64,000 bases of DNA. Source: Exiguobacterium artemiae 255-15. Its GTDB lineage: Bacteria; Bacillota; Bacilli; Exiguobacteriales; Exiguobacteriaceae. Numbering within the stretch: the stretch's first letter is position 1; each line of letters starts with the position of its first letter. The stretch lies in NCBI RefSeq assembly GCF_000019905.1, contig NC_010556.1, positions 1,576,001 to 1,640,000 on the forward strand, read 5' to 3'. The notes below the pieces were generated by a model. That model searched no databases, was not told where the DNA came from, and worked only from the letters and a program-made list of their open reading frames with translations. The position numbers and the translations under genes are program-made. Positions 43,952 to 51,964 of this stretch are shown here, piece after piece.

Positions 43952-43971
43952 TTACGGGTCCACCCGCAAAC

Positions 43972-44367
43972 CTAGTTGATTTTCCGGATGACCCGGGTTC
44001 CGGCAAATTCATCCTCCGGCAGAATCGATCCGTCTCGCAGATATACTTTCCGGTTTTTCCATGTCTTGATCGGGGCAATCGTTTCCCGGTATACAATCCG
44101 CTTCGCAATCTGTTTTACGGCAAGCGGTTGTCCGTTCTCACTGACGACTTGAATCCGAAACAGGCGTTGTCCGACGGTTTGCCCGCTCCCCGTCGACAAT
44201 TGGACCGTCTCGATGAAACAGTTAACGGCCGGTTCCGTAATCAGTGCATGTACTGTTTTGTTTTTAACGCGCTTTAACAAAGTTTTTTCCAGGACACCGG
44301 ACACAATTCCCTGGACAAGGACATCGACGACGCCCGCTCCGATTCGGCGTTTTAATAAGCCATCCAT
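43972..44367 (-). CDS. RDD-family protein
   Basis: A 131-residue protein with the RDD-family pattern: LKRRIGAGVVDVLV near the start, then GQTVGQRLFRIQVVSENGQPLAVKQIAKRIVY. RDD proteins are small membrane proteins, some acting as ion transporters. This one is short and only weakly hydrophobic (one segment near 8-25), so it may be a reduced member. The ribosome binding site is AAGGAGG. Confidence 0.7.
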   Translation of the reverse strand: MDGLLKRRIGAGVVDVLVQGIVSGVLEKTLLKRVKNKTVHALITEPAVNCFIETVQLSTGSGQTVGQRLFRIQVVSENGQPLAVKQIAKRIVYRETIAPIKTWKNRKVYLRDGSILPEDEFAGTRVIRKIN

Positions 44368-44487
44368 CTTCCCTTCCTCCTTTTTTCACTTCAACTTCAA
44401 CTGGCAGATCTGTTTCTATGTCCTTCGTGCCGAAATCAAAAAAACCTTCTTTGAAACGGATGACACCGATCAAAAAAGGTTCGTGCG

Positions 44488-44685
44488 TCAAGTATACAAC
44501 AGGACGATAATGCCCAAACCGAACAGACAGCCCGTATACAGAACAGCTGCTATTCGTTTACTGGATCCCGGAATATCCCGACGGACGAACAGCCGTCCGT
44601 ACTTCATGGTTAAAACAAGGCCGATGACAAGTGCTGCAAGCGCGAGGCTCGGCATGTCAAGCAAAGTCAAATACAGATTCAGCAT
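44488..44685 (-). CDS. 65-residue two-segment membrane protein
   Basis: A small protein with two membrane helices (LALAALVIGLVLTM and IAAVLYTGCLFGLGIIVLLY) joined by a basic loop RRDIPGSSKR. No family is recognised. The start at 44685 has AAGGATGGAG upstream. It is preceded by a 319-bp gene-free stretch that could be its leader. Confidence 0.6.
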   Translation of the reverse strand: MLNLYLTLLDMPSLALAALVIGLVLTMKYGRLFVRRDIPGSSKRIAAVLYTGCLFGLGIIVLLYT

Positions 44686-45004
44686 ATCTCTCCATCCTTT
44701 CCGGTTAACGTTTTTATATGTAGGTTCCCTGTCAGCCCAGCCACGCGGTACTCCCAGAGGCAACAAACAAGCCCTCTCTTATCCCGTTTAATCGTGGATT
44801 TAATCACTCTTTGCTCGTTGATGGTTTAGCTTTCATGCTCTGAGCGTTCACCTTTGTTCGTTGTTCCTTGAGCTGTGAACATTGAACTTTCACTTCCGGT
44901 TCTCAGTGGAACCGATGTGAGGTGCCGAAGCACGGATTGTTTTGTTATCGCACAAAACAGGCGTGTTTGGTCGCAGGAATATCAGACTAACAGGGGTATG
45001 ATTC
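44686..45004 (-). other. Gene-free stretch with strong, mutually exclusive hairpins
   Basis: 319 bp without a credible gene. Hairpins (either strand): GTTTTGT / ACAAAAC (44939-44958); GTGC-TTCG-GCAC on the minus strand (44922-44933), a UUCG-type loop; CGGTTC / GAACCG (44897-44914); GTGAA / TTCAC (44875-44893); and GTTCAC / GTGAAC (44846-44880). The last two share 44875-44879 and exclude each other. No T-run terminator is seen on either strand. It could be a leader RNA of the 65-residue protein gene or an independent RNA. Confidence 0.4.
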
Positions 45005-45616
45005 TTACGCAAAAATTTTCGTTACGGTATTGCTTTCCGACAATGTAAAGTCCACTTCCGTTTCAAAGGTATCGATCGTCTCATCCAGTTCAGCGATGAC
45101 CTGGCGCAAGTTCGACGGATCAATCAACTTCGGCTCCAGGCGCTCGATGAACAGTCGACGTGATTTTTCCATCTCGTCCGCATTCCCTTTTTCCCGGGAA
45201 CCGTACGTTGCCTCGATGTGGCTGTCTGCCCGCCGTACGATATCTTGCCGCTCTGTCTCGATGGTCTGTTCGACTTGCAGGAGTTGCTCCCGTAATGTCT
45301 GCAACAGTTGCCGTTCATAGACAAGCCCGGCATCCCGCCGGTCAATCGCCTCCGCAACGGTCATCTCACGGCCGTTAATCCGGACGACCGTTACAGCATT
45401 CGATGCCGTGATGGCAGACTTAATCCGGTTCCGCCTTTCCATCAAATCCCGAATCGACTGCAGGTTGGCTTTCGCTTCTTCCGCAAACGTCGCGACTGAA
45501 GGATATCCCGCCGGCGCCTGACTGCCGTTCTGCACACCGATAAACGCTTTCGCCTGTGCTTTTTGAATCCGTTTATCCAAATTTTTTAACTCCACTAATC
45601 CGCGATGAATTGACAT
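45005..45616 (-). CDS. Phage-type coiled-coil protein
   Basis: A 203-residue helical protein that I associate with a family common in Firmicutes phages and prophages, of unknown function. The recognisable parts are SIHRGLVELKNLDKRIQKA at the start, LMERRNRIKSAITASNAVTV, the short INGREMTVAEAI, a long coiled coil (110-150), and the end EVDFTLSESNTVTKI. No other phage gene is near, so it appears isolated. The start at 45616 is chosen by family resemblance; the ribosome binding site is poor (an AAAGGA lies about 20 bases upstream). Confidence 0.65.
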   Translation of the reverse strand: MSIHRGLVELKNLDKRIQKAQAKAFIGVQNGSQAPAGYPSVATFAEEAKANLQSIRDLMERRNRIKSAITASNAVTVVRINGREMTVAEAIDRRDAGLVYERQLLQTLREQLLQVEQTIETERQDIVRRADSHIEATYGSREKGNADEMEKSRRLFIERLEPKLIDPSNLRQVIAELDETIDTFETEVDFTLSESNTVTKIFA

Positions 45617-45810
45617 TTCGATTCGTTCGATGGGGGTCACGTCCTTTTTCTGTTTTTGTCTTTTTTTCAGAATAACACAGACTTGTTCGTAAACTGACAC
45701 TGTCCGAACAGTTTCCACCTTACAAAATTGTCATATTTTTATTTGGATAAGGGATTTTTTACCTTATACTATAGAAAGAAGTTTTATGTTTTTAGAAAAG
45801 AGGGGTTTTT

Positions 45811-46723
45811 ATGCATCAAGAACGCTTACAGGTCACGGCAGCCCGGTCTGTCACCTGGACGAGACATCATCTTCCTCCGGTCCAAGCACACGAACTGCTT
45901 GTCCGGACAATTGCCGGTGCAATCAGCATTGGGGCTGAACTGCCGCAAGTCCGGGGCAACGATCCGACCGATCCGGCTCCCGTCTATCCGAAGGAGACTG
46001 GCTACGAAAGCTACGCCACTGTCATTGCCGTCGGAAATCAGGTCACCCGGTTTCAAGTCGGCGACCGTCTACTTGCCTTTTACGGTCATCAGGATATCGC
46101 ACTCGTCGACGAAGCCAAAGCCATACGGTGTGTCCGCCAAACTCGCCTTGCTGAACATCTTATCGTGCGACGCTGCGAAAGGCGTCCGGAAACTGGTCCC
46201 TAAACCGACGGACCCGGTTTTAGTGACCGGAATGGGTGTCATCGGACTGCTGGCCGTTTTCTATCTGCGGCACTTCTATCATGTCGACCGGATCGTCGTC
46301 TTTGACCCTGATCCCGTCCGCTCATCGCTTGCACTGTCACTCGGGGCGCATGCTTCATACTCAGATTCGGATGAGTCGTTTACACACGCATTGGAGTGTT
46401 CTGCACGACAGGACGCTTTCGCCTTATTACAGGAAAAGTTTGTTCCCCACGAACAGCTCTGCATTCTTTCAGACGGGAATCATGAAATCTTGTCGTTGAC
46501 GCCGGCCTTTTACGAGAAGGAGTTGCGGCTTGTCGGTTCGAGTGACGGATGGGATTACCAGAAACATGCCGCATGGTTTTTCAAGACGGCACCACATGTT
46601 CCACATCTCGAACAGTTGTTTGAAAGAACAGTCTCAGCCCGTGACTTAGTCGGATGCTTCGAGCGTTTGCTGACAGACGCGACGCCTTTAAAGGTTTTAG
46701 TCCTCTATCCGTCCGTCGATTAA
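45811..46723 (+). pseudogene. Frameshifted zinc-type alcohol dehydrogenase-like gene
   Basis: An MDR-family dehydrogenase split over two frames. The first frame (45811-46203) gives the GroES-like part (HELLVRTIAGAISIGAELPQ, GYESYATVIAVGNQVTRFQVGDRL). From about 46120-46130 the homology continues in the frame one base later: VSAKLALLNILSCDAAKGVRK, the cofactor loop VLVTGMGVIGLLA and the rest to 46723. The break lies near CCATACGGTG. GAGGGG precedes the ATG. The start is intact and the loss looks recent, since the second half shows no further damage. A sequencing error cannot be excluded. Confidence 0.85.
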
Positions 46724-47332
46724 TGCAAGCGGACTCACCGTCCGGACTTCGAGACCGTTCGGATCTTGCACCGGCAGCGCAGGTATTCCGGAAAATACAA
46801 CATGTCTGGCGTGCATCCGTTCCGAAACAGACGTCGTAATTTCCGTAACCGGTCGAGCCAGTAATTGAGACAGCAACGGCTCAAGACTCGGTGTCGGTGT
46901 CGTGATTCCAAGCTGCAGGAGCCGGTCCCCTGTTTCTGACTCGACGGCATCCGGATGGGTCTGCAATTCAATACGGAAACCAAACGGCGTTCCGATGAAC
47001 GTCCGACGTTCGTTCGCCTGAATCGTCAGTCCCAGACCTTCCGCCCGGCCGAGGACCTGCAGTCGCTCGGCTTCCGTTACAAGGAAGCCGATATGGTCAA
47101 ACATCACTTTTTTCCCGTAACCAAATGTAAGATTGATGGCTCCTCGTTTCATCTCGATGATCCGAAACAAAATCTGTTGCTCACGAAAATCGTCCCAATC
47201 AAGCGGAGGATCAAACGAAGTGAACTCCCCCGCGTATTTCCCAATCCGTTGTGTCACCTGAAAACCAAGCTGTTGATAAAACCGTTCTGTTTCCTCCACG
47301 AACGGTGTCCAAAGATGATAATGAAATAACAT
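46697..47332 (-). CDS. VOC (glyoxalase-like) family protein
   Basis: A 211-residue protein made of two vicinal-oxygen-chelate modules. The first has MLFHYHLWTPFVEETERFY and FDHIGFLV; the second, after residue 125, has a comparable RMHARHVVF and DPNGLEVRTV. The metal ligands His and Glu seem kept. Similar proteins are annotated as glyoxalase-like with unknown substrate. It overlaps the end of the frameshifted dehydrogenase gene by 27 bp in convergent orientation. The ribosome binding site is AAGGAG. Confidence 0.82.
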   Translation of the reverse strand: MLFHYHLWTPFVEETERFYQQLGFQVTQRIGKYAGEFTSFDPPLDWDDFREQQILFRIIEMKRGAINLTFGYGKKVMFDHIGFLVTEAERLQVLGRAEGLGLTIQANERRTFIGTPFGFRIELQTHPDAVESETGDRLLQLGITTPTPSLEPLLSQLLARPVTEITTSVSERMHARHVVFSGIPALPVQDPNGLEVRTVSPLALIDGRIED

Positions 47333-47344
47333 ATGTATCGCTCC

Positions 47345-48076
47345 TTATATCATAATATCGTCAAGCGTCAAAAGCATGACCTCGCCACTCTCCGTCAACA
47401 GCTGTTGCAGCAAGTAAACGTGTGCAAGACCATAGATGACCATAACCCGTTCATCTGGTTCTGTAACACCCGCAAGGATGCTCTTAAAGATCATCAGATT
47501 GCGATAATACCAATATCGCGAGACCCACTCCATTCCGGACTCACCAAGACAAGCAAGTTTTAAATAAGTTTGGTGCATCTCCTGCACACGTCCGTCAGTA
47601 TTGATTTTCTGTAAAAAGGAAAGCAACGGTAGTTCAGTAAACTCCTGTTCCATCTGTTGCATCCGTGTGGTCTCCCTTGCAATGATTTCGTCAAATTGTT
47701 CCGGTTTTTCCCTTCTCAGCTGGTCGAGCGATGGTATCCCGTCAATCAACTGGTTCCAATCAACTGCTTGAATATCATCGAGACCATTTTGAGAGGCGAG
47801 ACGAAAACCAAATTGATGCCGTTCGTCGGCGGTCAACGTCAATTTTCCGGCGCGATACGCCGCGTACTCACGCGTCAAGTCCTGTTGATGTTCAGAAGGG
47901 CTTTCAAGCATGATCTTCGTCGGACGAAAGTCGGACAAGACATTTAATGCGTCCTCAATTTGTTTTTGCCGGTCCGGCGTCAGCATCGACACGCCTCGCA
48001 AATGAAGTAAGTCTCCGTTATCCGGTCGGTCGAAGTGTATCGTTCCAAGCAGTAGTACCGCGGCACGTGACCTCAT
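47345..48076 (-). CDS. DUF5694-type (TraB-like) protein
   Basis: A 243-residue soluble protein. It has LLLGTIHFDRP at the start and KIMLESPSEHQ, a pairing that recalls the G-T-x-H and E-R-x motifs of TraB/GumN-like proteins and of the DUF5694 family in Bacillales. It ends with VIYGLAHVYLLQQLL, a further family mark. The biochemical function is unknown; a metalloprotease-like role has been suggested for TraB relatives. The start at 48076 follows AAGGAGG. Confidence 0.72.
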   Translation of the reverse strand: MRSRAAVLLLGTIHFDRPDNGDLLHLRGVSMLTPDRQKQIEDALNVLSDFRPTKIMLESPSEHQQDLTREYAAYRAGKLTLTADERHQFGFRLASQNGLDDIQAVDWNQLIDGIPSLDQLRREKPEQFDEIIARETTRMQQMEQEFTELPLLSFLQKINTDGRVQEMHQTYLKLACLGESGMEWVSRYWYYRNLMIFKSILAGVTEPDERVMVIYGLAHVYLLQQLLTESGEVMLLTLDDIMI

Positions 48077-48135
48077 CGTCTTCCTCCTTTTTCGATGATC
48101 TTCTTTTATACTACAACAATTGTAAAAAAATCCAT

Positions 48136-48168
48136 CAAAAAACACGGATCCTCAACTGGATCCGTGTT
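48136..48168 (-). terminator. Terminator of the first CapK-like gene
   Basis: 11-bp perfect stem AACACGGATCC / GGATCCGTGTT (48141-48151 and 48158-48168), followed on the minus strand by a T run. Confidence 0.9.
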
Positions 48169-48172
48169 CCGT

Positions 48173-49519
48173 TTACATCAACTGTTTGACTAGAAGCGTC
48201 TTACCGCTGACTTCCCGCGGAATGTTATCGACAGCACGTAACGAGACGTTCATCTCGGAACCAAGTAAAGTCTTTAAAAACCGGTACAGTTGTTCTTCGT
48301 GCTCCGATAAAAACCGGGTCCGGTCCGGAATATATAAAAACGTGATGTCCCGTTCACTGTTTTGGATATATTGGACCCGTTCGACGCTGTTCGGCAACAC
48401 TTTGACCAAGCTGGACAACTGACCTTCAAAAACCTTTTGTCCGTTTTGTTTGACGATATACCCCCGTCCCCGACCGTCAATTGAATCAATCACGGGACCC
48501 GGATGGCCGCAGGAACAGGTTTTGCCGCTGCTCGTCATGCGGTCCCCGACCCGGTAACGGACGAGCGGCGTCCCATGGGTATCAAAGCTCGTGACAAGAA
48601 TTTGCCCGTCCGGTTCAATTTCAATGATGCCCATCTCGTAGTGCAGGTGTTTATTTCCGAAACGGCACTCGGAAACGATCGGTGCCCCTTCCGATGAGGC
48701 ATACTGATCAAACACCGGCGCGTGAAAGACGTCTTCAATTAATTTCCGTTCCGTCGCGGTCATCATCTCTGCCGTCGGAAAGATAGCGCGCGGCCGGCAC
48801 TGCAACTCCATTCCGATTCGTTTGGCATGGTAGGCCAACTCAATCATCGCTGACGGCAACCCGTCAATCGATTCCGGATCAAACCGGTCGATTGCCTGCA
48901 AATAAGCAGTCATCGTTTCAGCGCTGAGTTTCTTGACGGTGAACAGCAGTTGATTCAGCGCATGGTTCATCCGCCAGTAGACAGGTTTTTGTTGCCGTTC
49001 CGAAACGAGCGCCTGTGCTGTAAAACTGATCCGGCGCATTCCTTTTTTTACACCGTGAGTCGCCTTAAAAAAATCGAGATGCGCCATCCGCACCTGCATA
49101 TCTTCTTTCGTATACCGGACTTGAATCGACTTCCCTGTCGTCCCGCCTGTTTTCCCGAGAATCGGTGCAGGGAGGTCCGTACGAATCGATTCGATTTGCT
49201 GCCGTAACATCTCCTTTTCAAGTGACGGAATCTGCAGAAGCTCCGTTAACGCTCGAAAAGGCAATTGCAGATTCAAGTCTTTAAACAGCGTGTGGTAATA
49301 GGGGCTATGTTGCCGGCAAAACAGCAAAAACGTATTGAGACGCGCCAATTGATCCCGTTCCACATCGATTGGTTTTTCTAATTTGTCTGCTAATTCCTGA
49401 AATCGTGTTTGGTACGCCGGTCCATAACGTTCCCGTTGAAGTCGATAGCCATACAAAGTGGTAAGAAGATTTTGCATGAACACCGGTGAATACAGATAGA
49501 CTTGCTCTTTGATTCCCAT
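48173..49519 (-). CDS. CapK-like adenylate-forming enzyme (copy 1)
   Basis: A 448-residue protein of the phenylacetate-CoA ligase/CapK branch of adenylating enzymes. The phosphate loop reads GKTGGTTGKSIQV, the adenine-binding part DQYASSEGAP, then GTPLVRYRVGDR and IDGRGRGYI. A Cys motif CSCGHPGP may hold zinc. CapK-type proteins occur in polysaccharide and secondary metabolite loci; the substrate here is unknown. A close paralogue lies directly upstream (49750-51108) with its own terminator. The start at 49519 lies nine bases after AAAGGA. Confidence 0.82.
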   Translation of the reverse strand: MGIKEQVYLYSPVFMQNLLTTLYGYRLQRERYGPAYQTRFQELADKLEKPIDVERDQLARLNTFLLFCRQHSPYYHTLFKDLNLQLPFRALTELLQIPSLEKEMLRQQIESIRTDLPAPILGKTGGTTGKSIQVRYTKEDMQVRMAHLDFFKATHGVKKGMRRISFTAQALVSERQQKPVYWRMNHALNQLLFTVKKLSAETMTAYLQAIDRFDPESIDGLPSAMIELAYHAKRIGMELQCRPRAIFPTAEMMTATERKLIEDVFHAPVFDQYASSEGAPIVSECRFGNKHLHYEMGIIEIEPDGQILVTSFDTHGTPLVRYRVGDRMTSSGKTCSCGHPGPVIDSIDGRGRGYIVKQNGQKVFEGQLSSLVKVLPNSVERVQYIQNSERDITFLYIPDRTRFLSEHEEQLYRFLKTLLGSEMNVSLRAVDNIPREVSGKTLLVKQLM

Positions 49520-49685
49520 CTGCGCACGTCCTTTCGAACAACGACTCGACGCCTTCACTGAACATATTCTTAATAGGTTCAGCTTACGTCGGTATTCTGA
49601 CAATCACATGACAAAATCTACCGCACTACACTTTCACTTCGATTTTTTTCCTCCTTTAGCAAACTCCTTCTTTTTTTGAAAAGAC

Positions 49686-49729
49686 ATCAAAAAAGCAGAC
49701 GACCTTTTTGAAAATAAAGGGAGTCTGCT
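49686..49729 (-). terminator. Terminator of the second CapK-like gene
   Basis: Stem AGCAGAC-CCTTT / AAAGG-GTCTGCT (49694-49729), followed on the minus strand by T6. Confidence 0.82.
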
Positions 49730-49749
49730 CGCGTCGTATAGCGAATTCT

Positions 49750-51108
49750 TCAACTTTTTTCCAGCAATAGTTGTTTGATCAATAATGTTTTTCCGCTGAT
49801 TTCTTTCGGAATTTCCGGCACTGCCCGTAACAACACTTCCATTTGTCCGCCGAACAAACGTTTTAAGACGAAGTACAGTTCTTTTTCATGTTCTTCTTTG
49901 AAACAACGTTCGTCCGGTACATACAACATGACGATTTCTTCTTTGTCGGATTGAATATACTGGACCCGTTCGATACAGTTCGGGAAGGCCCGTACGATCC
50001 CGGCCAGTTCTCCTTCAAAAATCCGATGACCGTCTTTCAGCTGAATGAAACTTCGTCCCCGTCCGTCAATGGATGCAATGACCGGACCGGCGTGTCCGCA
50101 CTGACACGTAGCTTCACTTAACGTCATCCGGTCCCCGACACGGTACCGGACGAGCGGCGTGCCATGGGTATCAAAGCTCGTCACGAGAATCTGACCATCT
50201 TCCTCAACCTCGATGATGCCCATTTCATAGTGAAGGTGTTTTTTTCCGTAACGGCATTCCGCGACAATCGGTGCTCCTTCAGACGATGCGTATTGATCAA
50301 AAATCGGCGCATGGAACACTTCTTCGATCAATTGGCGTTCCGCCGCCGTCATCATTTCCGCTGTTGGGAAAATCGCCTTCGGTCGGAACGTACACGGAAT
50401 ATTGTACTTTTTGGCATGACGTGCCACTTCAATCATACCTGAAGGGAGGCCGTCAATCGATTCCGGATTAAATCGGTTCAATTGTTCGATGTACAAGGCT
50501 GCCGTTTGCGGATTAATGTTTTTGATCGTAAAAAGCATCTGATTGATGGCTTTATTCATCCGCCAGTAAACAGGTGCTTTCTGTGATTCTGCCGCCAGTG
50601 TCTGTCCCGTAAAGCTGGCGCGCCGCATGCCGCGTTCAATCCCGTGTGTCCACTTAAAGTAATCGAGGTGCGCCATCCGGATCTGCATGTCTTCCTTTGT
50701 GTAATGAACTTGAATCGACTTCCCCGTCGTTCCACCCGTTTTCCCGAGGATCGGCGCTCGGATCTTAGCATGCACGTCCGCATTACGTGTCCGGAGGATT
50801 TCCTTGCTTAAAATCGGAATCTGTTTTAGTTCGTCTAATGTTTCAAGCGGTAAAGTGATCCGGTGTTGCTCAAACAGCTCTTGATAGTAGGGGCTGTACG
50901 TCTGACAAAACAGCAGAAATTGATTCAGACGCGCCAACTGTTCTGCCTGTGCATTCGTCTGAAAACGTTCTTTTTCCTTCAACTCCTGTAACCGTTTCTG
51001 ATAAACCGGACCATATCGTTCCTGATACAGCACGCGACCATAAATCGTCGTTAAGATATTTTGAAGAAAAATCGGTGAATGAAAGTAAATCGATTGCTTG
51101 AGTTGCAT
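49750..51108 (-). CDS. CapK-like adenylate-forming enzyme (copy 2)
   Basis: A 452-residue paralogue of the next gene downstream. The two share long identical blocks: GKTGGTTGKSIQV, YTKEDMQ-x-RMAHLD, AIFPTAEMMTA, FDQYASSEGAPIV and VTSFDTHGTPLVRYRVGDRM, shown here in part. They diverge most at the N-terminus and in the last 70 residues. Tandem duplication followed by divergence is the simplest reading; the two genes have separate terminators and separate ribosome binding sites (GAGAGGAG here). Substrate unknown. Confidence 0.82.
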   Translation of the reverse strand: MQLKQSIYFHSPIFLQNILTTIYGRVLYQERYGPVYQKRLQELKEKERFQTNAQAEQLARLNQFLLFCQTYSPYYQELFEQHRITLPLETLDELKQIPILSKEILRTRNADVHAKIRAPILGKTGGTTGKSIQVHYTKEDMQIRMAHLDYFKWTHGIERGMRRASFTGQTLAAESQKAPVYWRMNKAINQMLFTIKNINPQTAALYIEQLNRFNPESIDGLPSGMIEVARHAKKYNIPCTFRPKAIFPTAEMMTAAERQLIEEVFHAPIFDQYASSEGAPIVAECRYGKKHLHYEMGIIEVEEDGQILVTSFDTHGTPLVRYRVGDRMTLSEATCQCGHAGPVIASIDGRGRSFIQLKDGHRIFEGELAGIVRAFPNCIERVQYIQSDKEEIVMLYVPDERCFKEEHEKELYFVLKRLFGGQMEVLLRAVPEIPKEISGKTLLIKQLLLEKS

Positions 51109-51326
51109 ACGTCCACTCCTCTCACATCTCAGTCAGAAATTTCAGTTGAGCCGTTATCCATTTCCTGTTACTTACATCTTATTTCCAGTGATTCGGCGGT
51201 TCAATCAAATCTTAGTAAACAAGCTTAACTTTTATTCGGATACCGTTTTATGATAGTAAACTTACATCACAAACATCTTTTAATAAAATTCTTATAATTA
51301 TCTTTTCTTTACCGTTTCCGGTAAAA

Positions 51327-51356
51327 AACAAAAAAAGAGGCTGCGTTCAGCCTCTT
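51327..51356 (-). terminator. Terminator of the 129-residue protein gene
   Basis: 9-bp perfect stem AAGAGGCTG / CAGCCTCTT (51335-51343 and 51348-51356), followed on the minus strand by a T run. Confidence 0.88.
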
Positions 51357-51376
51357 CTCCTTCGTTCAAATTCCGG

Positions 51377-51766
51377 TTACGTTTGACGCCGTCCCGCCTC
51401 TTCATCTGTTCCAAACATCCGGACCTGAATGGCTCCGAGTGCCAATTTCAAATCCGTCGGACTCAACTGATCGATGATTTCGATCACAGTCACCGTCGTC
51501 CGCCCATTATACAATTGCACGAGGAGTTGACGCTCCACGTCAATCATCCGGTCATCAATCGACTCCGCCAACATTTCCTGATAAAAAAACTCACCCGTTT
51601 CCGGAAAAAAATAGTCACTGAATAATTGCATCAATTGTAAATTTCCCGTCGCCAAAAACAAAATGGCTTGAAACGGCGGTTTCACACGATTCCGCGTACT
51701 CAAACGTTTTAATATCATCTGGTACCGCTTCTGGTGTTGCTCATCTAAGAAACAGACTGCGTTCAT
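51377..51766 (-). CDS. Small hypothetical protein (DUF6075-like)
   Basis: A 129-residue helical protein: FLDEQHQKRYQMILKRL at the start, ILFLATGNLQLMQLF, then LLVQLYNGRTTV and LALGAIQVRMFG. The order H-x-x-R-Y, A-x-x-L, L-Y-N-G and A-I-x-x-R resembles DUF6075 proteins seen in Firmicutes; this is a tentative link. Function unknown. The start at 51766 has AAGGAGAGG upstream. About 240 bp of AT-rich DNA with no gene precede the next gene. Confidence 0.65.
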   Translation of the reverse strand: MNAVCFLDEQHQKRYQMILKRLSTRNRVKPPFQAILFLATGNLQLMQLFSDYFFPETGEFFYQEMLAESIDDRMIDVERQLLVQLYNGRTTVTVIEIIDQLSPTDLKLALGAIQVRMFGTDEEAGRRQT

Positions 51767-51964
51767 CTTCGCCCTCTCCTTAAAGTAGAAATTAAGTAAT
51801 ATGTACATGGAAGTTGGTGGAGGTCACCACTCCTATTCGGTCTCTTTTTCTTTTCCCTGTTTTTTATGCCTCAAGCCTGTTATTTCCTGAAAACATCTGA
51901 AGGGATTACGAACCGATTGATTCGGGTAAATTCAACAAGTAACATTAATCGAGGGGGAAAACTC

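Noticed and set aside
44741-44757. Minus-strand CTGGGAGTACCGCGTGG resembles the T-box sequence of tRNA-sensing leaders
   Set aside because: It lacks one base of the conserved GTGG part, no terminator with T run follows, and the downstream gene is not a synthetase or amino acid gene.
48173-51108. Secondary metabolite or capsule gene cluster around the CapK-like genes
   Set aside because: No glycosyltransferase, acyl carrier or export gene lies nearby; the neighbours are unrelated small genes.
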